From NCBI RefSeq assembly GCF_029784165.1, contig NC_073696.1, positions 84,749,215 to 84,813,214 of the forward strand: 64,000 bases of DNA, read 5' to 3'. The notes beneath the pieces are model-generated. The model was not told where the DNA came from. It saw nothing but the letters and a program-made list of their open reading frames with translations, and searched no databases. Shown here in pieces: positions 1-10,890 of this stretch (position 1 is the stretch's first letter; each line of letters begins with the position of its first letter). The position numbers were made by a program, and so were the translations under genes. Source of the DNA: Wyeomyia smithii (Eukaryota; Arthropoda; Insecta; Diptera; Culicidae).

Positions 1-1447
1 GAACCGCTAATCAACGAGAAAGCTATTAGGTAATCGAATCCCTTTCATCGTGGTGTTTGGGGCTGGGGCACCGAGGAGGTGAGAAAAACTACAAAGGTCA
101 CGGCCATCGAGAAACTGTGCAGTTCATACAAAAAAGTTTTGCGTGTGGGATTTGGTAACAAAGGCCCATATAAGTGAACTTATTTGCTGCACTAATAAAA
201 TCCAAGGTTGTGATTTGATTTTCATATTAATTTGATTACCTTCATATTATCTATTTGTCACATTTATCTACGACCATTATAACAAACCTAAAAAAACTGT
301 ATGATAGAAGATGATGGCGAGAGGAGCAGCGATTATTGATGAACAGACTACAGATTTGGCAGGATTAGATAAAAATTTCTTTATTTCTTTTCCTTTACAT
401 TTTATTTTACATTTTTGCATTTATTTTTTAAAACTCTTTGATTCACTTTGAGTACGATTATTATTATAATTATATTACTTTTTCTGCAGAGAGCAGAAAC
501 TATCGTGACAGGTTTCCAGACCTTTGTCATACAGCTCATGCCACAATCGTGCGGAGAGAAATACCTAAATTGAATAAAATTAAAAGTCCTACAGAAATGC
601 ATTTTTTTCGGTGAATGAACATTCCTAAGTTTATTTATCTTTGTTTTTATAAACCGGGAAACATCAGGAATTTGCTGTAGGGCCAACTCGTTGAATTGTA
701 CACGTGAAATTGATTTTCTGGAAGCACCCATCAGAAACAAAAAGAGTTAACCTATGACCTAGACACATATCCTTGTTTCATTTTAAATAGTATAACACAC
801 CAGGTAACTAGAACATCGATTGTCTTAAATCATTTGAAAATTCTAGAATTTTTAAAAGAATATCATTCGAGAACTTGCAAGTTTATGTCTGAAATTAATT
901 TATTTTAAGTGTGAATAACGAATAACGTGGTATTCGTGTTTCTTCAGACAGTGTCCTATTCACCAATTGTTTAATAACTTCCAAATGCCGTTTTTAAAAC
1001 TAGAGAGCTGTATCTGCGGTACGCCGCATTGTTGATTATGGACTACACACTTTGTGAAGAAATGTTGCACCAGCTTGAATTAGCAAACATTAGTTTATGG
1101 TGTTTTTAACGTAGGATTACGTTTTTGTTTTCTATGCTAGATTACATTTTGTAAAATTGAAAATGAAACTGGCAAATGTTGCGTCAGATTTCAAACGATT
1201 TTAGCAAGCGAACGACTTAATGCATCTGTGTCATTTATGTGTCGGTGGATAGATAAAATGTGTGACAATTGTTTGATATAATGTTAAACATTGTTGCTTT
1301 ACTACTCAATGGTGAAAATAGGGGAAAAGTTCCAAGGTCAAGCTTTCCCATACATTTACCTCGCTATTGCCTTGGTTCCTGAGCACGGATAACAATAACA
1401 TGGACGGAATAAATTCCACTACCTACATATTCTGACTCAACAAAGTG
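1..1447. other. Stretch without recognisable gene
   Basis: AT-rich DNA. Only short open frames occur on either strand (the longest is about 110 codons near 402-740 minus, low complexity) and none resembles a family I know. No RNA gene or transposon end was recognised. Confidence 0.5.
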
Positions 1448-1577
1448 TTTTGTTTCGTTTCTCTTTCTCGAGACTGCGTGACCACGCCTTCAACGCAAAA
1501 ACCTACGCTCAACTCGATACAAAAGACTGCGTGAAAATTCAGCTTCATTCATGTTCGTCACACGGTAGCGAGTGGAG
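1448..1577 (+). repeat. Direct repeat, copy 1 (86-bp core)
   Basis: The 86 bases at 1448-1533 match 3625-3710 with about 7 mismatches by eye and no gaps. Weaker similarity continues to the shared word agtggag at 1571-1577. The core contains the word gactgcgtg twice. The two copies lie in the same orientation about 2.2 kb apart. No LTR, tRNA box or transposon terminus is obvious, so the family is unassigned. Confidence 0.6.
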
Positions 1578-1685
1578 TATGGCTGTTAGAGGTATGCGGC
1601 ATTACAGCAAGCCCACGGGTGGCTAAATTGAAGTTTCTAAAGCTAGTTTGGCAACTCCCACCATAACGCGGCAACCGCACCGGGC

Positions 1686-3088
1686 GTTGCTATATTGGTT
1701 TGGGAAATAGCAATCCCCACCTCGGGTAGAAGCGAGTTATTAAATTTGGCAACGTGATAGCAACGTGCCGCATCGTTGCTATTTGATGAATAATGTCAAA
1801 CTGTTGTTTGTTTTGTTGTGCTCGATGGTAAATGTTCGTAACAATATTATGAAAATAATGAGTGTTTCGAACATAATTGGTCGACCCCGGAAGACGAAAC
1901 GCTTTGCCTTGGCTAGCCACGTCGTAGGACGCAAGTATCGGCGTGAACCAGTCTATTTCAATTTCGATTGAGCTGAAATTTTACACAGGGTATTTTTTCG
2001 GGCAGGTAAACATTTATAGTTTTTTTTTTTTTGAATTCGAACGCCATTTTGGTTGGCACTCTAATCTACACGAAGCATAAAGCTCAAATCCTCACAAGAT
2101 TGGTCAACCATGTCATTATTTCAATAAACCTGGAAGGTTTGAGCGAATTGCTCGGGAGTATTACTGACTATTGCTGCTGACTCTTTTGAAGGCATATTAG
2201 TCTCAGATTCCCGTTGCGTCCGGTTGTTGAACAAAAAACCATTTTTCGCATCTACAGCTGTTTTATTTTCGAAAACAACGTAAGACGAATTCGAAAGCGG
2301 CTTCGGAAATCTGTATAGACCGGTGTTTCCGAAAAAAAAAACATTGTTAAAACGCTGGATGGCAAACTTCCTCAGCATAGCGGTCAATATTTTACCGTTT
2401 TCCAGGCTGAGAGCCACTCCGAATCTTTACAAAAATCCTTTTCATACTCGCGTATAAAAAGATTTGTTTAGAGAAATCATTTTCTTCGTCACTAGAATCA
2501 ACCAAATACTCGAGAACAATTTCCGCGTTCTACATTTAAATTTTGTTTGGCTGCAAATTTGCAAATATTAATAGCAAATTGTAGGAATCGAGACAGCACA
2601 AAGTATAAAATACAATTAATGACAGTTCGCCAATTTTGAGTATAATAGTTATTGGAGCCAACGTTGCGAAACGTTCCACGGTCTAACGCAATTACTTTAA
2701 TTAAACATACAAGGATAAAAAAATCCATGCACGCACAAACGAAGAAACCTGCAACAGAATTGTGTTATTGATAATTTGGGAGAACGGAAACAAAGTTAAA
2801 ACTGAGTTGCTTGAAGTAAAGGGGTTATTTTATGAAGCAGAAAGAACGCAGATCATTCCGGAAACAATTGACCGACAGATAAATTGGTTATTACTAGATG
2901 CGCAGAATTTTGAGAAATACGACACACACAAACATTTTGCTAATGCTAGCTAGTGACGGTCTTTAGAAATTAGCAACTGCTGGCGTTAAAAAAAAAATAG
3001 ATGAATTGGTAATCCTCAAAAGCAACGACCGGTGCGAACATCGGTTGCTATCCAAAATAGCAACGGCCAGCGTTGTGAAAATAGCAAC
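1686..3088. repeat. Unclassified segment bounded by ATAGCAACG palindrome clusters
   Basis: The word atagcaac(g) and its complement (c)gttgctat are clustered at 1686-1782 (gttgctat 1686, atagcaacg 1757, cgttgctat 1774) and again at 3044-3088 (gttgctat 3044, atagcaacg 3057, atagcaac 3081). Several pairs form short hairpins. Around both clusters a word like gcaccgg-cgttgct appears in opposite orientation, which suggests degenerate inverted ends of one element. Small open frames inside (for example 2121-2417 minus) are not recognised. Confidence 0.3.
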
Positions 3089-3624
3089 TCAAATGGCAAA
3101 TCAGCGGTGCGCTTGCTCTTAGAAAACGAGTCAACTTTCAAGCACTGCGGAACACTTTACCTTTATTTTGCATACGACAGCAACAGATACCATCGTATGC
3201 TGCAGGATATTTTGCTGGCACAGTTACCGGAGGACAGATCGGAGAGCTAATTTATTATGTACGGCCAAACAAAAAATTCGATGCTACCGGTGGTGCGATC
3301 ATCAGCGTTCTGTGGCACACATTTCTAGTTGAAAAATATGGAATCAGTTCTTTTCAGAACTATGGAGTCTTGGATATAAGAGTTTTGAGAATTTCCACAA
3401 CTACTACTAGTGTAAAATGTTCATGTATTTCTCAATCATTTTTACAACAACGACCAGGGCACCAAACATAAACGTTCATCGCAGCAAGATATAACCCTCA
3501 TTATAAGAAATTCCACTGCTAAATTGGGTGAATTTCCGGTTCAATTGTTCCTTTGTGCCCACTCGAACACCGTTATCGGTCAAATATCAATAACGCAAAT
3601 TAGTTAATCTAAGAACCAGAGTAA

Positions 3625-3757
3625 TTTTGTTTCGTTTCTCTTTCTCGAGACTGCGTGGCCACGCCTCCAATGCAAAAATCTACAATCAACTCGACACAAA
3701 AGACTGCGTGTAGAACTTTTAACTTCTTTCTTGTTCTTAAGACGACATCAAGTGGAG
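3625..3757 (+). repeat. Direct repeat, copy 2 (86-bp core)
   Basis: Second copy of the repeat seen at 1448-1577. Its 86-bp core is 3625-3710, followed by weaker similarity to 3757. Confidence 0.6.
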
Positions 3758-4044
3758 CCCTTATACCTGTGTTAGATACACGGTGTATAACAGGCGTAGT
3801 GGAATATGTTAGACAAGAGTTAAAATCGATATTTATATCTGTCCTACGTCACCATTTCATACAACCCCTAGGGCTGTATACCTTGTAGTATTTTTTTTAT
3901 ACATAGCGTATAGGTATTTGACAAGGTGGTGTGCTTAAAACCAAAATAAATTTACTATGAGGAATTTAGTGAACTTAGTGTAAATACTATAATGAGCAAA
4001 TAATGTTATCGGTGTAATTCCGATGGATCGATCAGTCTATAATA

Positions 4045-4330
4045 CAGTCATACCTCGATATAATGACACTTTTTTTTGTTACGTTATATCGAGGCACGAA
4101 AAAAAAATCACCAAGCAGTACACTTTCTTATGCCCTTTTAGGAAAATTTTCGTAGATGAACATAATAAGTTACGAAAAAAGATCAATTTCACCCCATTCA
4201 CGGTACTTATAGGTTTAAAAACTAACTCAAAACATCTATTCAGAACATTATACACTCCAAAAAAATTTTTGTATTGTAATTCTAGGATATCCAAAAAAGT
4301 TACGTTATATCGAGTTACGTTATATCGATT
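4045..4330. mobile_element. pogo/Tigger-like MITE fragment
   Basis: The left end starts cagtcatacctcgatataa (4045), and its complement-like words ttatatcgagg (about 4086) and cgttatatcga (twice, near 4305 and 4318) appear further in and at the right end. A CAGT start with inverted ends is typical of pogo-type elements. The right terminus lacks the outer tatgactg part, so this copy looks truncated. The A/T-rich interior has no transposase. Confidence 0.45.
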
Positions 4331-5400
4331 TTAGTAAAAAGAATATGGACACGTTTAAGCGTTAGCATAGGTTAAAGGTTATTTGAAGACAGATACTGAC
4401 GGTTCATCAGTTTGACAAAATTATTGACTGCTGATTTTCATCAGAGTTGCCGAAACGCACAGTGAGGAATAGCTAGCCATCGACCCAAAATTGATGATGC
4501 GAACTTCATTTCAAATAACGTTTTCCAATAGTTGTATGATATTGAAATATCAGAATCCAAATTTTTAGAGCAAAACGACAACATTTAAATTTTCTTTGAT
4601 TTTTCAAAGTGTACTAAGTCAGCATTTTTTTGCGTTTTTCTTTGAACAAAATGCAATGTCATGAAATTTGCTGGAGCCAGAGTTCGGAAAAAGTGCCAGA
4701 ATTGTGTGAAGGCGAATAATAAGAGCATTCAGAGTACAATATTTCCAGCTATTTCAATCTATTCTATCCCTCATACAGCATGCTCTGACAAAAACTTTTT
4801 ACCGTGCCGATAGCGGTGTGAATCTCTCGTTCGTTCAAATATCAACTACTTTGCGCTTGCTTGACTGAAGTCTCTGTTCAAAATTCTATCAATTCGCTGG
4901 ATTGATAGTGATTTTCTAATTCCTGGTGCTGAAATAACTATTGGCCATTGCTTTCTTGTAAAATGGTTTTATAGTAACACTAATTAAAAGAATCATGCTT
5001 CATCCTGTAGAGCACCCAATGCTTGCTGTAGCCTGACGAAACTAAATAGGCGCTAAATGTTTGATATCATTCACTACTTTCTTGAACGAATGAATGGCAA
5101 AGCATGACAAAAAGTAACACCAGCCGAATCAGTAAAACGTTAAATTTGGGGTAAGGGTAACTAGATTCAATTTAGTATCACTGCAAAGGCTGAGAGTGAG
5201 TGTACAGTTTGCTTCATTTCAGGCGTATTCCAAGCATTGAATGTGAGATTTCGGAGCTCTGGCTGGATTTTCAAGGGTGTCTTTAATCTAGACGATGTCT
5301 AAGGAAAAGTTGTCTGTTAAACAGTTAAACAGTGGAGAACAAATCTTTATCATTGGGTATTGTATAATCTCATCGTAATACGCAAAAAATAGGCGGAATT
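4331..5400. other. Stretch without recognisable gene
   Basis: AT-rich sequence with only very short open frames and no recognised repeat or RNA gene. Confidence 0.5.
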
Positions 5401-5414
5401 AAAAAATTACGTAT

Positions 5415-5755
5415 GCGGGGGCCTAGTGTGGTTGGTAACGTCTCCGCCAACCACGCTCGACGCCTGGGTTCGAATCCCACCGCCGATATAGGTGTCGATG
5501 GTTGTGAGGTGGCGTGATCCACTCACAACCAACCCAACTGGTCTAGATTCAATTCTAGCCGACACCGGGAGATTTTCTGAGGCGAAAAATCTCTGGGATC
5601 ACGCCTTCCATCGCGTGAGGAAGTAAAGCCGCTGGCGCCGGTCCGTTAATAAACGGGTCGTGAGTTAGGGTCCTAGGCGTGGAGTCGCCTCCCTGGGCGT
5701 CGGTGATTGGCCACAACAGTGGCGGAACTAGACCGACGGAAAATAAGCGAGAAAA
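5415..5755 (+). mobile_element. tRNA-derived SINE (Feilai-like), full length
   Basis: A 341-bp insertion with a tRNA-like head. The B box GGTTCGAATCC lies at 5467-5477 and an A-box-like tggttggtaacg lies near 5431. The tRNA-unrelated body ends in an A run. It is flanked by a perfect 14-bp target-site duplication aaaaaattacgtat (5401-5414 and 5756-5769), so both ends are intact. I recognise the body as close to Feilai, the Aedes aegypti SINE; that identity is from memory. SINEs are transcribed by RNA polymerase III and mobilised by a partner non-LTR element. Confidence 0.88.
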
Positions 5756-5769
5756 AAAAAATTACGTAT

Positions 5770-6280
5770 TTCTTCCATAAAACAGCGTTTAAAGTTTGAA
5801 CGGCAGGGTTTGCCACTATTGGCACTAGTTTTAAAATATAGCATGAAAAAAATGCTTTCAAATGCATCTTATCCAATCCTGCGCAGAGTTGCGCAGAGTA
5901 CCCTTATTTCGACAAGAAACAAAGAATGTTTGGCAGATATCGGATTTAAAAAATGTAAGTTCAAATAGCACACTGCAAACCGTCAACAGAATAACTAATA
6001 GCTCGTATCAGTTTGATAACAAAAACGTTTTCAAACATGTTTCAGTATAATAAATTTATATTTACACTTTTTTAAATTCACAAGTTTAACTCATTTTATT
6101 TCGCTATTAAACGCAGTTTCAAAAACTAATCATTGTTTATGTTCTGGATCACCAGCACTGAGTACCAAAACAATACTTTTAGTTTGTATTATTAAACACA
6201 CACGTAAAAAATGATCGTGTAAACGCAAACCATGAAATAACAAATCGCCTGCTATTTTCTACAGAACAAATAAGGAATTA
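5770..6280. other. Stretch without recognisable gene
   Basis: AT-rich sequence downstream of the SINE. Short open frames only, no recognised family. Confidence 0.45.
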
Positions 6281-6289
6281 CACTGGTCG

Positions 6290-6385
6290 ACAAAAAAAGG
6301 CACTTCAAAAGCTTAAACCGGAAAAAATGAAAGATTATAGCTATTCAAACATTGCTATGAATTCTGGTGCCACTAGCCATTACCA
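6290..6385 (+). repeat. Copy of a dispersed MITE end (gattatagctattca family)
   Basis: The segment from aaaccggaaaaaatg through gattatagctattca to ccactagccattacc recurs at about 48075-48150 and 50797-50880, and in reverse at 50985-51045. At the last locus the two copies face each other and form an element with long TIRs, so this is one end of the same family. Confidence 0.5.
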
Positions 6386-6426
6386 AAACGCTTCAACTTT
6401 CGTGAGAGTGTCATATCGAAATTACT

Positions 6427-6655
6427 CGCCGGCGCCGCACGGTGCTCCCACAGACCGTTATTATAAAAAAAGCACCAAAGAATCTGAATACACCATTCGA
6501 TCCATTATGACGTCCAAAATCTCTGGTCAAAATTTTAAAACCATCGTACGGTACATTTTTAAGTAATGCATTTTTGAGTGTGACATAAACACAAAATAAA
6601 GTGAAAATAAAGTGACATAAAAACGACGAAATACTTGTTGTGAAGCACGTTTGTA
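6427..6655 (-). repeat. Inverted repeat arm, left
   Basis: The reverse complement of this segment matches 10000-10197. In translation both copies share the words NALLKN/RALLKN, GRHN/RRHN and FRFFGAFF/LRFFGAFF. The two arms face each other around the 6694-9701 composite repeat. They may be long terminal inverted repeats of a larger element, or two chance insertions. Confidence 0.55.
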
Positions 6656-6810
6656 AAGCATCTGGTGTATTGAAAATTAGAAAAAATATTTTTGCCTTTC
6701 TCCTAAAAAGGTATAGCAATCACTTGCAAAACCGAAAGTATAAAAGTGCTCCAAAGGGCCGAATGGCATATATCAATCGACTCAGCTCGACGAGCTGAGC
6801 ATTTTCTGTA

Positions 6811-6817
6811 TGTGTGT

Positions 6818-6868
<51 letters not shown>
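6811..6868. repeat. (TG)n microsatellite
   Basis: Almost uninterrupted TG dinucleotides inside the composite repeat. Confidence 0.95.
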
Positions 6869-6873
<5 letters not shown>

Positions 6874-7939
6874 AGATTTTTATTCTCACTCACTTTTCTC
6901 AGAGATGGCTGGACCGATTTTCATGAAATTAATTGCAAATGAAAGGTCTTGGTGCCCCATAAGACCCTATTGAATTTTATTGTAATCGAATTCTTAGTTT
7001 AGAGGTTATGTTTAAAAATGTGAAAATCCAAAACAACAATATCTCAGAAACCACACAACCGATTTGAACAAAATTAGTCTCAGAAGAACGGGCTACCTGA
7101 AAACCCTTAACTTTTGAATTTTATGAAGATTGAACATGTGGTTCAAAAGTTATGAAAAGAAACATGTTTTGAAGACTACTTAATCTCACTCATGTTTCTC
7201 AGAGATGGCTGTACCGATTTTCATAAAATCAGTGTCAAATGGAAGGTCTAGTTGCCCCATAAGACCCTATTGATTTGTTTTACAATCGGACTATTACTTT
7301 ACCTGTTATGTTTAAAAATGTGAAATCCAGCTATGCAAAGGAACATATTCCGAAGACTACTTGGACTCACTCACTTATCTCAGAGATGGCTGACCCGATT
7401 TCCACAAAATTAGTGTCAGATGAGCGGGCTAGTTAAGGGTTAACTGATGAATTATGATTGAACACGTGGTTTCAAAGTTTGGCTGCCCTACACGTTCCCG
7501 TTTCATTTGATTATAATCGAACTTAAGCAACCGTTATGTATTAAATTGTTAATAAAACAACGAAAGTCTATTATCTCAAAGATTACATGACTTATTTGAA
7601 CATAACTAGTGTCATACGAACGAGTCATCTCTCGAACTTACAAATAACAAACTTCATAACAATTTGATATGTGGCTCAAAAGTTACGGAAAGAAGAGAAA
7701 TTCAAAGACTATTTAAAACTATACCTGCTTTGATCGATAAATGTGGCCTCAACATAATTTAAATGTGGTATCGTACTATTTGAACGTTTAAAATTCATTG
7801 ATTCCTTGCAATGTGTTTAAAGTCTGCAAATGCACGACGAATCGGTCATAGGATATGATCAAAGTCAAATAACAAACCGTTTGAAATGATTGGTTTTATC
7901 GAAATGACAATATCCTCGTCTTTTGGCTTCTGTACATCG

Positions 7940-8950
7940 CCTCAATTCTGCATATATTCATATTGAGTGGTATTCTGTCATTTTCAGCAGACTTTCTGGC
8001 ATCAATCTGACACGGGAAATACCCATATTGGGAAGTATTTTTGGTTATATTCCAGAAACAAAAAGTGGTCGTCTTTGAATTCAAAATGGTGTCCAGGGTC
8101 AATGTTTGGTTTCTATGCATCATCACGTTTACGGAAATATCCATATTGAGTATTTTTCGGTCATTTCCGACTGTTGCCTATAAGTTGCCATTTAGCAATT
8201 CAAATTGGTGCCTGAGGTCAAGGCAAGGAGCTAACATTGCATAATTCTGGTTCCAGAGATACTCATATTGGATAGTATTTGTTTATTTTAGGCTGTTTTT
8301 CACAAACCGGTAGTCGCCATCTTGGATTTCAAAATTGTATTTAGGATACTGGTTAAAGAAAAACTCATATTGGGTGATATTTTGTCACTTTGGACTGTTT
8401 TTCAGAAGCCGAAAGTCGTCATTTTGGACTTTAAAGTTGCCTATGAAATCTATTTCTGTCATCTGGGCGTAATTCTGGTTCCGAAAACATTCATATTGAA
8501 TGGTATTTGGTCATTTCCGGCTGTTCGCCAGACACCGGAAGTCACCATCTTAAAATTCAAGATTGTGTCTGTGATCAATTTTTAGCTTCTGTGCATCTTT
8601 CTGGTTCCAGAAATACTAATATTTAATGGGAATCGTCCCTTTCAGGCTGTTTTCCAGAAACCGGAAGTTGCCATCTTGGATTTCATAATGGCATTTGGAG
8701 ACAATTTCTGGATTTTGAACGGCATACTGGTTAAAGAAAAACTCATATTGGGTGGTATTTGGTCATTTTCTGCTGTTTTCAGAAACCGGAAGTCGCCATC
8801 TTAGAATTTAAAATGCTATATGTGGTCGATTTTAGCTCCTGTGTATTATTCTAGATCCGGATATTATTATATTGGGTGGAAATCGGATATTTTTGGCTGT
8901 TTTCCAGAAACCGGAAGTTGCCATCTTACAATCCAAAATGTTGTCTGAGG
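7940..8950. repeat. Tandem array, ~120-bp unit, about 8 copies
   Basis: The word ccggaagt-gccatctt and relatives recurs at about 8055, 8190, 8302, 8404, 8530, 8650, 8782 and 8903. Each is preceded by a tattgg-tggtattt-gtcatttt-gctgtt phrase and followed by an aaaatgg/ctg phrase. The mean spacing is about 120 bp. Copies are diverged from one another, which suggests an old array. A shorter related patch occurs at 49750-50060. Confidence 0.75.
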
Positions 8951-9999
8951 TCTATTATGGAACATATCTGTTACCACTTAAAACATTCACCTGTCAATTT
9001 GGTTCCATTTAGTTGATTAGTTCGCGAGATGTGCAGAAATTTGCACTTCCAGAAGAGGGAGGGGCGTAAACCATTATGGACATATTTGTTACCTATACAA
9101 ACAATCACATACCAAATTTGTTTGTATTTTCTTGATTGGTTCTTGAGCTGTGCGAAATTTGTGTTTCATTTTCATGGGATCCCTCCCTTATAGAAGAGGG
9201 AGTCGGGTGTCAAACCATTATGTACATATTTGTTACCACTAAAAACATTTACCTGCCAAATTTTGTTCCATTTGGTTGATTAGTTCTCGAGATGTGCACA
9301 AATTTGTGTTTCATCCAACTATTATGGACATATTAGTTACCCCTTAAAACATCCACATGCCAAATTCGGTTTCATTTGCTTGGTTTGTTCTTGAGTTACG
9401 CAGAAATTTATGTTTCATTTGTATGGAACCCCTCCCTTCTAGAAGAGGGAGGGGTCTCAAACTATCATAGGAACCTTTATCGGGACCAAAACCCCTACAT
9501 ACAAATTTTCACGTCGATCGGTTCGGTAGTTTTCGGGCCTATATGGATCAGACAGACAGACAGACAGACTTGACTGCATTTTTATATGTAAAGAAGATTA
9601 CAACATCAATATTTTAGAACCTAAAGAGTGAATATACATTTATTGTATTGAAGCGGTCTTGTAAATCTATTTTTACAAATAAAAAATTGAATGAGAAAGG
9701 CTGGGTCTGACCGCTAGGTGGATTAATTTAGGTTTTTTATCTAACTGTTAGCTGGGTTAATCGAAAAACCGAAAACGCCAAAAGTAAAGCCTTGTTCTAA
9801 GAAACAATTTTGCTGAAGACATGGAATACATACAACCAATTTTTCACGGCCAAATCTAAAGCGATCATGATTTTTCGAATTTGGACCACTGTGCACTGTG
9901 GGATTTTCAAATAAATCTTTTCACCAATTGTTAATGCCTTGAAATATAATACTTGGAATGTGTAAAAACTATTTTGGAAGTTATTTCATGAAATTGTGG

Positions 10000-10197
10000 T
10001 TGATGAACGTGCTTTGCAACAAGTATTTCGTCGTTTCTATATCACTTTTTTGTACTTTACGACTTTCAAAAGGGCATTACTCAAAAATGCACCTTACGAA
10101 GATTTTGAAATTTTGCCCAGCGATTCTAGACGTCATAACGAATCGTATGGTGTACTCAGATTCTTTGGTGCATTTTTCTTATAATGTGGGAGCACCG
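10000..10197 (+). repeat. Inverted repeat arm, right
   Basis: Partner of 6427-6655 in opposite orientation. It ends tgtgggagcaccgta, complementary to the outer end of the left arm. Confidence 0.55.
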
Positions 10198-10199
10198 TA

Positions 10200-10767
10200 A
10201 CATACCTTGTTAATATTCATGCATTCAAGAACAATTCTAATATTTGCAATTGTCTAGTGATGAAGGACACGTCAAAAAACACAAAAAGTTTTTTGCTGTC
10301 GCTTAGTGATGCTTCATCTCCAAACCTTTAATTTTTACGAGTTCTGATTGTCAGACGAAACTTTTGAGTAGAACTCCTTCTGTTGAAATAATTCCCTCTA
10401 TTGACCGCTGCAAATTTTGTTAAGTTTCGAAACACCCACAAGCTACACGGAACCGCCATGAGCGGATATTGATTTTCTCCAATGAAGAGCGATCCGACTT
10501 TACGTACTGCGTTATTTACTTTGTCGGTTGGTCAATAAGTAGAACTGCCAAACAACGACGAGACGAAGTAACTACGAAGCCGACCGGTGTTGGCCAGCTG
10601 ATGAAGTAAGTTCCCATGAAGCCACGAATGTGCCAGTTTTAGCACTCCTCTATGGAACACCAATCGTTTGTGGAATGTGGATATCATCGTACTCAGTTCT
10701 AGCCTCGGCGGAAGCGAGATTTGCTCGCTCATGGTCCAATGTGCAGGTATATGGTGCAACATCCTGA
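10200..10767. other. Stretch without recognisable gene
   Basis: A minus-strand open frame (10532-10798, 88 codons) covers part of it but resembles nothing I recognise. Confidence 0.4.
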
Positions 10768-10890
10768 CAGGGGTGGGCACCGCTAACCAAATATTCAACC
10801 GCCAATCGCTAACCCGCTAACGGATACAATAGCGCTAACAGCTTTACAAAGATTATCAAATCGCTAACATATTTTGTTACAAAGAGGTTC
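10768..10890. repeat. Possible single hAT-type terminus with GCTAAC words
   Basis: CAGGGGTGGGCA at 10768-10779 resembles a hAT terminal inverted repeat. It is followed by the word gctaac six times within about 100 bp. No matching opposite end was found within the next kilobase, so this may be a lone end. Confidence 0.25.

Larger units (their letters stand above)
6694..9701 (+). repeat. 3-kb composite mosquito repeat with GCCTTTCTC/GAGAAAGGC ends
   Basis: Starts gcctttctc (6694) and ends with the complementary gagaaaggc (9693-9701). Order inside: a leader ending in the word cagctcgacgagctgag; a (TG)n tract (about 6811-6868); three degenerate units around tctcagagatggctg (about 6897, 7197, 7378); a ~120-bp tandem array (about 7940-8950); four units around ccattatggacatattt; and a tail with cagacagacagacagac at about 9549-9567. 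No coding capacity. Parts of it recur in opposite orientation at 58640-58760 and 63640-64000. I know this as a very common repeat type in Aedes but cannot name its class. Confidence 0.6.

Noticed and set aside
5415..5755. A functional tRNA gene
   Set aside because: The A and B boxes are present, but the body, the A-rich tail and the 14-bp TSD show a SINE.
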